58,685 bases of DNA, from assembly GCA_002049455.2 (NCBI GenBank), contig KV919163.1, positions 1-58,685 on the forward strand, in the 5' to 3' direction. Shown here piece by piece: positions 21,570 to 32,103 of the stretch. Source of the stretch: Porphyra umbilicalis (lineage: Eukaryota; Rhodophyta; Bangiophyceae; Bangiales; Bangiaceae). Under the pieces are notes generated by a model, which worked only from the letters and a program-made list of their open reading frames with translations, ran no database searches and was not told the origin of the DNA. A program made the translations under genes and the position numbers. How positions within the stretch are numbered: position 1 is the stretch's first letter; each line of letters starts with the position of its first letter.

Positions 21570-22951
21570 AAAGCTGTTGTATTAATTCTCAGGAGACGCC
21601 ACAGTGTGGTGCGCGTCTGGTGCGACAGGCTTGAACTGATTGCCCGTGTCGCCGGGTGCCGCCAGAGTAGCCGAGGCTACCGCGACGACCGCCCGAATTA
21701 CGTCCCTGTTCTCCTTGTCGCCCATCGAGGGCGGCGGTGTGTGCAACGCAGGGCGACAACTATGAGGCACCATGGCAGTCCGTCGGAAGGAGGGAATGAA
21801 TGTGCAGGGGGATGCAAGAGTGGTGATCAGGAGACTGATTGAGCGCGGAGGTCAGGGCGGTAGCTGTGCGGGAGGGTTCCGGTGGTGGATGGCAGGATGG
21901 CGATGGATCGACAGCAAGAGTTGGGATCAGCACCTGTGTGAGGATCCTTCAAGTACCAGAAGGCATGCACAGAGCAGGTACGGCGTCCTAACAAGCAGTA
22001 ACAAGAAACAGCCGGGGCACAGGAAGCGGGACAGTCCGCCCACAACAGCGTTAGACCAAAGAGCAACGTCGCATAACGCCACCCACGGCCCGAAGGGCCT
22101 CTCAGTCGCGGAAGCCCTCGTTAGTCTGCCATATGTACGCATTATCAACACCTCTAAGTCCGGCGCTACTAGCGCACATCGTTCCATGGGCCGTACACAA
22201 GCTCAAAGGCAGCCAACCACCCTACAAGCGCAGCACAGTTCGCACCACGATGACGTTTGCGTGGAACGAAACAGAGAACCGCCTGACAAAAGCGGCCTGG
22301 TGCACAGCTGTCCACCAGAGATTGGGCAATATTAATACGTATCGGGCCGGGGTGGGGTGCAGAAAGACACAGACTGTCAAACGGGTCTTGCCACGCAAGG
22401 CTGCCACGCGGTTACAGAAAATGTCGGGCGGTACAATGTCAACTGCGGTGTAGCCGTCGCCAGACGTGGGGTGGTACCACGTCGGCTGCTATCTCAGCTC
22501 GGCCGATGACATTGCCAGGGGACAGACCGTCCGAGACAGCCCGCGGGTGAACAGGAAACGGACGAGGACTGGGTAGCAGAAGGCCGCCGGTGAGCGAGGA
22601 GACGACGACGACGTACAAGGCGCCGGTTGTCCACCACGCCGCCCGAGGCGATACGGTCCGGTTTGAACTGTGCGCCATTTGAATGTTTCTGAAGGGTCAA
22701 ACACTGGCAACGCAAGGTGGAGGTGCACTATGCGCCGATTCTCAAAGCGATCGTCCTTTGAACTCGGCTCGATCGCATGCGAACTCGGCTTGATCGCATG
22801 AGAATTCGGCTCGATCACTCACCAGCTGTGCTTGAGTGCAACGCGCAGGCCGTAACCTGCCATTGGTACCACCATCCCGGCCGCTTCAGCCTTCTCAGCT
22901 ACTGTTTCGTGCTCGCCGCCGCCTGGTTCCTTCTGTACTCTTGTGGTACTG
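21570..22951. other. Spacer with short open frames only
   Basis: Moderate-G+C sequence without recognisable genes. Open frames are all under ~190 codons and overlap on both strands. The only structure I see is the 21-bp tandem repeat at 22760-22820, just before the pogo element. Confidence 0.4.
22760..22820. repeat. 21-bp tandem repeat, about 3 copies
   Basis: Units GAACTCGGCTCGATCGCATG(C/A) at 22760, 22781 and 22802 (the last is truncated, with GAATTCGG). It lies ~130 bp outside the left end of the pogo element. Confidence 0.85.
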
Positions 22952-23349
22952 TACAGTCACTATCCGCTTATATGGCACCCTTGCGCACTTTGTAGCCCCC
23001 GTTCCAGCAATGCATTCTCACGGCGCATCACGGCGAGGCGTTCTCGTTTCATTTCCGATCGCTACCATTATGACCGCGAAAGGGGATGCTGAGGCTCTTG
23101 ATCGCATGATTGAAAGGCCTGTTCAGTCCGTCGATCACGTGAGGGGATAATCAAATACGGATTTGATACGATACCAAAAGTTGGACTCGTGTCCTCTTGC
23201 GACGCGATCCGACACCAAATCTCAGCAGCCCTCAGCTTGCAACCATTCGACTTGGTACGGGACAGGGGTACGATCAGTATTTTTTCTCGGAAAATGAGTA
23301 CGAAGGGCACGACAATGTGCATGCACACTTCATTCATCGTTGCTGTCCA

Positions 23350-25916
23350 CTACGTCTTCACTCGCTTCCGTGTCCGATTCATCACCAATCCCACCGTCCG
23401 AGTCATATCGCTCCCCTCACCGTCGGACGCGTCACTCCCCCCGCCGTCCGAGTCGCCGCTATCCCCGACGTCCGAGGCGTCGCTCCCACCGCCATCAGAG
23501 GCAGCGCCTTCCCCGCCCTCTTCGAACGCAATTTGGTCCACCGTGGCCGCCAGCACGCCCTCATCCTCCTCCGCCGTCAGCCAGCTCTGTACGGCCATCT
23601 CCCTTACCGCTGTGGGGGTGTCCCTGAAGTATTGGGATCCAAAAGTAGATTCGCCCATCAATGAAACCACAGCATCCGCTGTGGTGCCGAAGGCATGACA
23701 GGAGCCTCAATACAGTCTTTCTTCAATGCTGGGCACCCTTTGTGGCACAAAAGTAGCCTCGGTTCGTCGTGCAGAAGACTGCTTGATTGGCCCTCACGGC
23801 ACCGCAAAGCTGTCATGTTACTAGTCACCGTGCCCAAGAAAGGATGTCTCAGCAGTGGAAAAGGACTGTACTCACCGTGCAAGGCGGGGTCGCGCCCATA
23901 GCAACACCAGCTGGCTAAATAGTTGATTTGACCCAACAGTGGGCGACTGTTGAAGGTGCAACCGCTTCCCATTTTCGCCACGAGAACCTCCGACGCGTAT
24001 TGTAAATGAGCGCTGGCGCCGTCCCTGACACCGCGGATCTTGGCGCATTGTGCGCTGGTGTGTGCGTAGCGACGGCACTTCGGCTGGGCTGAATCTAGGT
24101 CGGCTGGCCAATCGGATGGCAAGCCTCAGATACCCGGGTCGGCAGCAGCCGCAGGTATGTAATTGCCGCTCACTACAACAGCTGAGGGTAGATTCGGAGC
24201 TAAAAGCCGCGCCGCCCGCCCCTGGTGGCGAGCGGCCCGCCGTACCTCCAATCGCGCTGCCCACTGCGCCGCCTGCATCTGGCGGCGAGCGGCCCGCCGC
24301 ACCTCCAGCCGCCGCGTGCGGATCCCGCGGCCATGCGGACCCCCGAGGTGGCCTCGAAAGCGCGTACAACCTGGTTCAGCAGCCGCCGCATGTATCGTGT
24401 TTTCAGACAAATTTTATTCCAAGGTCCAGCGGTTCGTATATAGACGTACAGTTCGGTGGTAGGGGAATGAACTTAACCTTGGCGCACTCGAGTTCTTCGT
24501 GAGCCCCACAAGTGTCGCAAACGAGGGCCACCGGATGAGATGCACGGGCCCGCACAGCCGGCAAGAAGACAATCTCAAACCAGGATTGGAAGAGGTCGCC
24601 GTCCATCCACGCGTTGATTTTGGCAAAGTACGGTAGTGGGCACGGCCGACGGGGTGGCTTGAAGCAGAGCGGCTGCTTGGCTTTGCCAATCATTGCGACA
24701 GGAATCTCATGGGTGCCCGTGGCATCGCAAGCCAAAACTAGGGTGACACAATCCTTGGCCTTTATTGCCTTGGTGCCCCGCTCCTGCCATCGTTGACCGG
24801 CCTTGACGTCAGCTCGGTTAGGGATGCAGCGGAAGAAGAGACCCGGTTCGTCCATGTTGTACTTCCGCTCCGCGGGGAACGTCTCGAGTTCCGACTGAAT
24901 CTCGGCGGTACGAGCCGCCGCTCTGGCAACGTCTGCGGACCCCCTTGACCCCACAGCGCCACTGTGGGAAGATTGTGGCGCGCAGCCCAGTTTTGGATAC
25001 AATGCGGAGACCTGTTAGAGCCCTTGACGCCAAGATTCGTCGTAATCAGACGTGCTCGAGCCTCCAACAGACCGCCCGAAACCGGTAGATGCCGCCCGCC
25101 CACTCGTTGAATAGCCTGGTACCAATCCCACAACCACTAGGAGACCGCCTTGAAGTAGGAGCGGCGCTGGCGGGTCCCTGACAGGTCTTCCGACGCAGCT
25201 GCCCGCCGCTTTAACTTCTCCTTGTTCTTGTAAATGGCTCGGGCCGGCGACACGCTGATGATCAGCCGAAACATGGCCAGAGTTTGAGGCCACGTATGAC
25301 CAGCGTCCCTAATCTCAACAAGGGCAAGCTTGTCACCAAGAGATATAGGTGTGCGGGGCTTACGCCCCTCGCCCGACCGTGGGCGCTCGACACCCGGCCA
25401 TACCACGCCCCAGCCACGCCCAGCTTCTCCCCGACGTGGGCGCTCGACACCCGGCCATACCACGCCCCAGCCACGCCCAGCCTCTCCCCGACCACGACCG
25501 ACCCCGCCCCGCCGGCGCGCGACGTCAGCGTCTTGATGCCGCCCCGGAGGTCCTTCACCACCTGCGTGGTCGGCGCTTGCCGCCGCCACCCACGGCACAC
25601 TTTCAAGGTTCATTTGGTCCTGTGCCAGCGCAGTGGCTGTTGCCGCGCTCGCCGCCTGCGCGGCAACGCGGATGACCTGGATGGTTGCTGGCGACGGGCT
25701 TGGGAAGACCTCCTCTGTTGCGGCCGCGGCAGCCGAAGCGGCCACAGTGCTTAATTGGCGCCATTGGAGACGCTCCCGGGCGGTGGAAGCTTCGGTGGGG
25801 GTGAATACAAAAGAAGCGCACAGACTCGCACACGCGGCCAAGAGAAGTAGCTCAAAGAGAAGCGCAACAAAACCCAGATCTTCCATCGGAAAGGGAATCC
25901 CAAAATAATATGACAA
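23350..25916 (-). pseudogene. Pogo transposase pseudogene
   Basis: From the N-terminus: a hydrophobic Ala-rich leader; two 19-residue tandem repeats; then a helix-turn-helix (KPRTPISLGDKLALVEIRD and following) near 25360-25140, stopped by TAG at 25137. In another frame comes the CENP-B-type DNA-binding domain (WDWYQAIQRVGGRHLPVSG; WAARHNLPTVALWG). A shift at the G run near 24948 leads to the DDE_1 domain (NMDEPGLFFRCIPN, DLFQSWFEIVFLPAVRA, LVCDTCGAHEELE, LPPNCTSIYEPLDLGIKF), ended by TGA at 24403. A further shift continues to YMRRLLNQVV and probably an acidic Ser/Asp C-terminal tail (23350-23670). The catalytic acidic residues are visible, but at least one stop and three frame changes make this copy inactive as written. 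Confidence 0.85.
25379..25492. repeat. 57-bp tandem duplication inside the transposase gene
   Basis: Two near-identical 57-bp units start at 25379 and 25436 (one or two mismatches). Read on the minus strand they add two copies of a 19-residue Gly/Trp/Arg-rich segment (GEAGRGWGVVWPGVERP) just before the helix-turn-helix. The length is a multiple of three, so the frame is kept. Confidence 0.9.
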
Positions 25917-26434
25917 GAAGCAGGCGTGATCAAGACTAGTGGCAGGACCCCTCTAATACTCGCTGATACACGGGATCACCACCAAATCGGAGAGAAAAGG
26001 GTGTCGACCGCATACCCTGTGCACTGCGATCGGGCCCGACGCTGGAAGATCCTGCGTCAGAGCTTCCTCACTGCCGATCAACCGGTGGTCGAGAAACGTG
26101 CGCACCAAGGTTGCTGGCCAACCAGTGTAGGGATGACAATGGTGGGTTCGACGACGGTGGGATCGGCGATAGTGGGGTCGGCGATGGTGGGTACCGGGAC
26201 TGTGACGTCGACAGCGGTGGGACCGACGACGGTGTGTCCACATCGATGGGTGCGCCCACTGGGCCACTGGGCAACAAATCCATCACGTAATTCAATTGCT
26301 CCTGACTGGACTGCATGCCAAAAGACGATAGCGAGATGTGTCGATGGTTCCCGTGGAAGTTGTCGATCGCGATCCTCCCAGTTATACAGCACGTGACATT
26401 TAACTGGAGCGCATATAACCGGATATTGACTGTA

Positions 26435-27387
26435 TCGAGCCTCTTGTCATGCTGTACTCCCGAGATATCGTGGCTCCTGAAATGCCACGAGCTGTACCCC
26501 CTCGCATCTCCGCCGAAGCCGTTGCTGCGATGATGGTGCTCCCACAGTCGCTGATGCCTCCTCGCCCGACTTCCACAATGACGTATGCAGCCATCTCGGC
26601 CGCCCTCTCCTAACGGCGCCTTTTTTGGGGGCGTGAGGCATGGGGGGGTACTGGTGCGACTTTGACAGCAGTGAGACCAACGGCGTGGAGCCGTGCCGGA
26701 GACCGCAGCTTCTGATGCTCTACCGGGTGTCCGTTTGTGTATCGGGCGTGCTCTGCGAGTGTCCCCCCCCATCTGACAGGGGATGGCGTGATGGGTGAAT
26801 TTTAGAAGCATGACGCGTGGGACGCACAAGCTTTGTGCGAGCTGAGCGAGCGAGCAAGGGGCCTGGAGCAGAGAGGGCGGGCGGCGGGCTGACCAGACGG
26901 CGGGCGCCGGTCTCACAGAGAGGGCAGTCACCCCGAACGCATGGCATAGATACAAGGCCTCCTGACTAATCGAACCAGTGCGCGGCCGCTTCTTGTGTCG
27001 TGTTGCGCTGCGGTGGTCGCGGGACGCAATGTCGACCGTCCCGCCAACAACTGCGCTCCAGCGTTGCTGGACCTGCCGTCGGACCATTACCGCCTAACGC
27101 AACTTGATCCGCCATCGTATTAGCAAGCATCGGACGCTGCGCGCGGGGGCACTCGACGTGGGGCGCGCCCGTGTAGGTGGGCGGTGGGATCGCCAGCGCC
27201 GCAGAATCTACTTCAGGCCATGGCAGCAGAGGTGCTGATGGGGGTGAAGGCCAGGGTGGTGGCTGTGAGGATGGGCAAGCTAGTGGTCTGCACAAAGACT
27301 CGAGCGGTGAAGGTGTCGTGCCGGGCAGCGCTGGCGGACAGGTTGATCAAGGCGGTGGTGCAGTAGGCGCTGTTTCAGCCGCCAAGG
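26435..27387. other. Spacer, nothing recognised
   Basis: Moderate-G+C sequence after the pogo element. Open frames are short and without motifs. No terminal repeats were found. Confidence 0.4.
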
Positions 27388-28135
27388 TTGTTAATGGTCG
27401 CGCAGGAGTTGGCGCTGGTGCTGTGCCTGGCGCCCCGCCTCTGTTGCGTGTGCGGCCCGATCATCGGGCATGATGCGATGGAGTGCGCGGTGGGCCTCGC
27501 CCTATCAGGATTACGTACAAGTCCACGGTCATTGAGAACACCCTCTGGGAGACGGATTCCATGGTTCTGTGGACACGGCGTCCAGTGGTGCCTCCCTCCG
27601 GCCGCAAGAACAAGGTAGGCGACAATGACGGCTCGAAGTCCAATCAGAACTGCACCTCGCCGTCGGTTAAGTACCAGTACAGCTATATCACCTCGAAGGT
27701 GCGTTCTTTCGACAAGGCAAAGAAGGACTGGGGCCGCGCGGAGCCCTGCTCAAACGGCGGAAGACTAGCGCGCCGGATCGTTTGGACACCATACCCTCGC
27801 GGTCGCTACGGAACTACGCGCTGACGGCGTGCCCTGGAGGCTTATCGATGACTCAGCAGGAAGCTCTGTTTTACTTTCTGGACACATGGGACGGGACCAA
27901 GGCCGGGATGGTGGTCGCCTACCGCCATAAGCAGGCGTTGCGCGACACCCTCAGGACCGTGAACGCCTTTCAGGAAGCGCTCCGCGGCGATGTGGACGAC
28001 GCTGTCCTCGCGCAGAGGTGGCTTAGATGCAAGCTGAAGGAAGGCGGCATTGTTTACGGGGCCTACTTTCGGCCTGTGCTCGAGGTCACATGGCGAATGC
28101 TTTGGGACGGCAAATATGTCAAGCTGTGGAGTTGA
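27388..28135 (+). pseudogene. Fragment of a large transposon-associated protein (KDZ/Plavaka-like guess)
   Basis: Three protein-like pieces occur in different frames. First is a Cys-His motif CVCGPIIGHDAMEC (C-x2-C-x5-H-x4-C) near 27440-27480. Next is a segment with KYQYSYITSKVRSFDKAKKDWG (27483-27824 frame). Last is the best piece, 27782-28135: YALTACPGGLSMTQQEALFY, then LDTWDGTKAGMVV and VYGAYFRPVLEVTWRMLWDG, ending at TGA. Composition and context suggest the N-terminal part of a large transposon protein such as those of Kyakuja-Dileera-Zisupton elements. That family name is a guess from style, not a motif match. Frame changes make it a relic. Confidence 0.4.
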
Positions 28136-28431
28136 GGTGACCGCCCAGCACGGCCGACTAACAATTGTGCGTCACTTCTTGCCAGTGACGCCTTCCGCTT
28201 GTGTGAGGAGGCGGTCATGGCCCAGCACGGGCCTGACAGCTTTGTGTTGGTCTTCCACGTCGTCAGCGACGCGAGTCAACTGGCGTGGTGAGGCGGTAAG
28301 TACGCACCTTGAGTGGGTGGCGGACGGGGGAATCTGTGGGTGTTTTCAGGATGCGTGCGCGGCACCGCAATGGTGCGGCACAGCTATCAGCGTCACAGCA
28401 GGTGTACACGGCGACTGGGTGCGTCTTTTCG

Positions 28432-28872
28432 TCAGTGCACTGACGCCCCTGTCTCGCTGCCCGGTTCAGGTGATGCATATCTGTTTGTCTTTTGCGTCTG
28501 GTAGCCCACCAGCTGTACCCGGTCCGCGCGCATGTGCGCCAGTCCTGGCGGGCAGGAGAGTGTGCCCAACGACAAACGCGGGACACCGCGAAAGGCACGT
28601 GATGCTAGAGGCCGCACACACCGGTGCGAACTTGAGGCCGCGTGGTCGAGATTGATGTTCCGTGCCAGGACCGCCTGCGCTCCTAGTGACTGCCGCTTGA
28701 TCTGCTGCGTGTCGCTCTTCATCACCTTGTTTGTGCGGCTGTAGAATGCTTCGTCCACCTCATGGCCAGCTTCATTTGAACCAGTGTTGCCGTTTTGGAG
28801 GTTGCCATGCAGCCTGATGGCGTCCAGGAGATGACGAAGGAGCTTGTGTACTTTGGACATGTGGACAATCAC
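28432..28872 (-). pseudogene. Fragment of a transposon protein with HGN/NTGSNE motif
   Basis: A minus-strand frame of 146 residues. The first half reads KVHKLLRHLLDAIRLHGN, then NGNTGSNEAGHEVDEAFYSR, then TNKVMKSDTQQ. The cluster of His, Asn and Glu around HGN...NE..H looks like a conserved block of a transposase-linked protein. It lies only 300 bp from, and opposite to, the 27.4-28.1 kb fragment, so the locus is probably a rearranged or nested copy. The second half is less convincing. Family assignment uncertain. Confidence 0.4.
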
Positions 28873-30592
28873 ATATCTTCACGTCGCTGTTTTTTTCGTA
28901 GACGGCTGTAATGCTGAAAGCCGTAGGCGACGGCTAAACTGGGCGTGAACGATGACAACCGATAAAACTGATTGTCCCAGGTGACGATCGCTGTGCTCTA
29001 AAGTTCATAGAGAAACCAGAAAGTATACGAACCCTTATTAATTGTGGAGATTGCCCCGATTGTCTTGACTAGCAACTCACGAGTTGTGGGTCACACAACT
29101 CATTGAGTTCTGTCGCCTGACCAACGAGTCGCCTTGACCTCTGCGCGCGGGGTCAAAACAGCAAGAGTCAACATGCCGATTGCAGCCTGCTGAGATTACC
29201 GAATCACAGTCTGACATCCAGTCGTGATGATCGAGGACAACGAGCAAGCTCAGCACATTCCGTCCCGCCAAAAACGGGAGGGCCACCACGTCCAGGGCAT
29301 CCGCGTGGCGAGCCCCGCTGGTACCATGTTGAGCGAGCGTTGAGTCTCAGAAACGGCCACTGCTTCGCGAGCATAGCATCGGGGGGGCTGGTCGAGCGCG
29401 CTGGTCCGGTTGGCTTGACCGCATCCGGGTATCTCATCGGACTCTGCTATTTCCATGAGAGTGAGTGGCGAGAGTTGCAATGGGGGCTCGGAAACACCGA
29501 CGGCTGACATCCTGACGCGCCTCGTGCCGGTTTGATGCGAATGCAGGTGCCTGGTTGTCGCTCAGTGTAGCGGCTGACACAACCTTGATGACGAGGCCGG
29601 TGCTCAAGGCGTGCAGACTATGGTTCTTGCGGCTGTGCGGCTCGCTACGCACTGCTGCCCAGTTGCCGTGACCCGTTGGTAGTGAAAGCTAGCCAAACCA
29701 TAGCCACTCACGACGAAGAAGCGTGAGAGAGCGGGGCGCGTCGCCGCCTCGAGCAGTTGCCACGAAACCACGGCGGTCACAGCGACGCGTGGCGCTCGAC
29801 CAGATTCTGTCATTGGTGGGCACAACGCCGTTTGTTCAACGGTCGCGCGCTCTTGGACAGCCACCGGAGCATCCGGTTGACTGATGGAACCCTGAAGAAC
29901 GGATGGCTCCCACGAGATTTTGCGACAGCCGCACGAGTGCTGCAACCGCGCGCTTGGAAGAGTCTGCGCGAGCCGTGCGCGTGCACGACAGCTGCCTGAC
30001 TGCGCGGCGCCGGCCAAACGCAAGTGACGTGCCTCGGCTTGCCTCCTCCGACCAGAGCTGCATCGTCTACAGGGAACTAATTTCCATCGGAAGCCCGATT
30101 CTGATGTCATCTCGGACCCACACGATCGAGTCATCGGCTGGGGGTTTGGATGGAGATGGATGGCTTCGCCGATGTGACTTCGCCGATGCAATTCATCGCA
30201 TCGACCGATGGCATCGGGATTCTGGGCTGATCGAATCGGGTGCGTCTACGTGGCTGGCGTTCTCAGCTGCCCTGGGGGTTGGTGACAGCTGCGTGGGCGG
30301 GAGAGCACCGCCGTGCACGACGTCACCAGGCGCACTTCGGCAGCTTGGTTACGGCAGCAAACGAACAATAATGAGGGCAGTACATAGTACTACTGTGCTG
30401 CCTATCTACCAGTGCGGCCCCGGTCTAACATTGGGAACACCAACACTACCTCAACCCTCTGACTACGACAACATACCGCGGCAACGAACCAGAGGGGAGG
30501 CAGCGAATAGGGGAGGCAGCGAATGCAATGAAAGGAGAGATGCAAGCTAATAAAGAGACACACGACAACAATGGCAGCATCATACAGCGCGA
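28873..30592. other. Spacer, no supported gene
   Basis: Moderate-G+C sequence. The longest frames (29604-30191 minus, 29903-30550 plus) overlap each other and contain no motif. ATCGG/CGATGG words are unusually frequent at 30080-30230 and again at 31260-31390, but I could not align them into a clean repeat. Confidence 0.4.
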
Positions 30593-31087
30593 ATGAAGTG
30601 GCAAGGAAGGCGGCCAGAGTTAGAGAATGAGCGCCAACCCGCCCTCCGTCGTCGTCCCAAGCGCATTGTCTGTCCCACCCACCAGCCCCCGAGAGGAGCC
30701 GCCCCAATGAGCCGGTCACCCCCCCCGCGCGCACGGGCACCACGGATGGAAACATCGCCGCGAACACCGACAACACCCGCAATGTCGACGGCAGCGACGT
30801 TGCGCGGCGGCCTGCCAAGAGTACATCTGCACGACAGAAAGAAATGGAAGCTGCCCCATCGTTGCGCGATACACCTCGCGGCGGTTGTTGGCGGCGCCGG
30901 CAGTGCAACCATACTTCTAGCTGCGTGCGCGTTGATGAGCGCAACGGCCGTCGGCGCATGGACGACCAACACTATTGCGTCGAACAACACCGGCGTCGGG
31001 GCGGCGTTGGAGACGTCGGCGACGTCGGCGACGTCAGTGGTGGCAGTGGCGGCGGTGGTGCCCGAGTGCCTCCCTCTCCAAAGGTGA
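30593..31087 (+). CDS. Possible single-pass membrane protein exon
   Basis: The ATG at 30593 opens a 164-residue frame. After a basic Pro/Arg-rich N-terminus there is a strong ~30-residue hydrophobic segment (LAAVVGGAGSATILLAACAL and onward), then an Asn/Thr/Ser-rich part. The frame stops at TGA 31085-31087, but that TGA is part of AAAGGTGACAG, which resembles a splice donor, so the gene may continue. A minus-strand frame of 420 residues overlaps it completely; the plus strand is preferred because of the coherent membrane segment. Confidence 0.3.
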   Translation: MKWQGRRPELENERQPALRRRPKRIVCPTHQPPRGAAPMSRSPPPRARAPRMETSPRTPTTPAMSTAATLRGGLPRVHLHDRKKWKLPHRCAIHLAAVVGGAGSATILLAACALMSATAVGAWTTNTIASNNTGVGAALETSATSATSVVAVAAVVPECLPLQR

Positions 31088-32103
31088 CAGGGCCGCGTCA
31101 CCACCACCCTCCCACCAACACTCTGACCGTCACTGCGGAAGTGCCGGCCAGGTGCGCCGTCGCGCCCGCAGCTTCGCAAAATGCAATCAGTATAATGACA
31201 GCCAATGGGAGACCCAGTTCCTAGTCTGACTGATCTCCGATAGGCACTTAGTGCACTTCGCAGACGAAAGCGACAGGGTCTCGTTTCCATCGGATGGATG
31301 GCACCGATGGCTTCGTGGATGGGGCCATCGAAGTCCAATTTCGATTGTTCGATGCGCCATCGGCGCTCCGATGTCTTGCCGATGGCAAAAAAGTCCATTG
31401 GAGACGATTGAGGGCCGGACCACACGCCTTGGCTCTGCGTTTGCTCGCCCGGCTCTCCATCACGCCATTGAGTCTGTGGCGCAGCGACGCCCACCCAATC
31501 AGATCCGCCTCGCGCAAGCCGAGTCGAGCCCTCCACGCGAGAATCTGGCCATTGAGCAGCTGTTTGGACGCAATCTCCGCTTCGATTGTGGAAATCGGGT
31601 CCTCCCTCGCGCACTCGGTACTGAACGGGTTCACACGTCCGTGGACCTGGATTCGGGGCCCTGACGCTCCTGACCAACAGTGCGGCGCGCTGGCAGGACA
31701 TGTTTGGCGACAGCGCATCAACCAGTTTTAGAGAGGACGGGTCCCAGGACGGGTCGGGCCCGCGGGGCGCGAGTGCCCGTGTGCACAAGCGGCCGACACG
31801 TTTACAGCGACGCACGTCACACGGGGTGAGCGCGCGCTTCACACGCCACGCACGCCTGGCGGCTCGCGCGGCCCTCCCCCCGGCGCTTTATGGCCACCGC
31901 AGGTTCCGCGCGCGGCACAGCCGACGGCCCGCGGGAGGAGCGCGCGGGCGGGCCACAACCGACCCCGGTGTTGCCACGCACAGTCGCCACCTTGGCCGAC
32001 GTGAGCGTCGGCGCGGACCGCCGGCCGATTCGCCTGGCGCGCTCGCCGCCCCGTCAGCATTGCGCGTCCCCCCACCCGCTGGTTCCCGGCCCCGACGGGC
32101 GAG
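31088..32103. other. Spacer and 5' region of the 32.1-kb gene
   Basis: The sequence turns G+C-rich from about 31,740. An isolated CTTTATGG at about 31,887 may be a weak TATA-like site for the gene starting at 32104. Otherwise nothing recognised. Confidence 0.35.

Larger units (their letters stand above)
22954..26432. mobile_element. Pogo/Tigger-type DNA transposon, 3.5 kb, decayed
   Basis: The left end is CAGTCACTATCCGCTTATAT and the right end, inverted, CAGTCAATATCCGGTTATAT. Both are flanked by TA (22952-22953, 26433-26434). Inside, on the minus strand, are recognisable pieces of a pogo transposase: a psq-type helix-turn-helix, a CENP-B-like second DNA-binding domain and a DDE_1 catalytic domain. 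The 234-bp MITE at 11103 shares both ends and is a deletion derivative of this family. Repeated TGGG(A/T)TCGGCGATGG-like motifs near 26140-26240 lie between the transposase and the right end. Confidence 0.9.

Noticed and set aside
30580..31842. 420-codon minus-strand frame
   Set aside because: No domain or coherent composition; the overlapping plus strand has a membrane segment and a donor-like site. Neither is proven.
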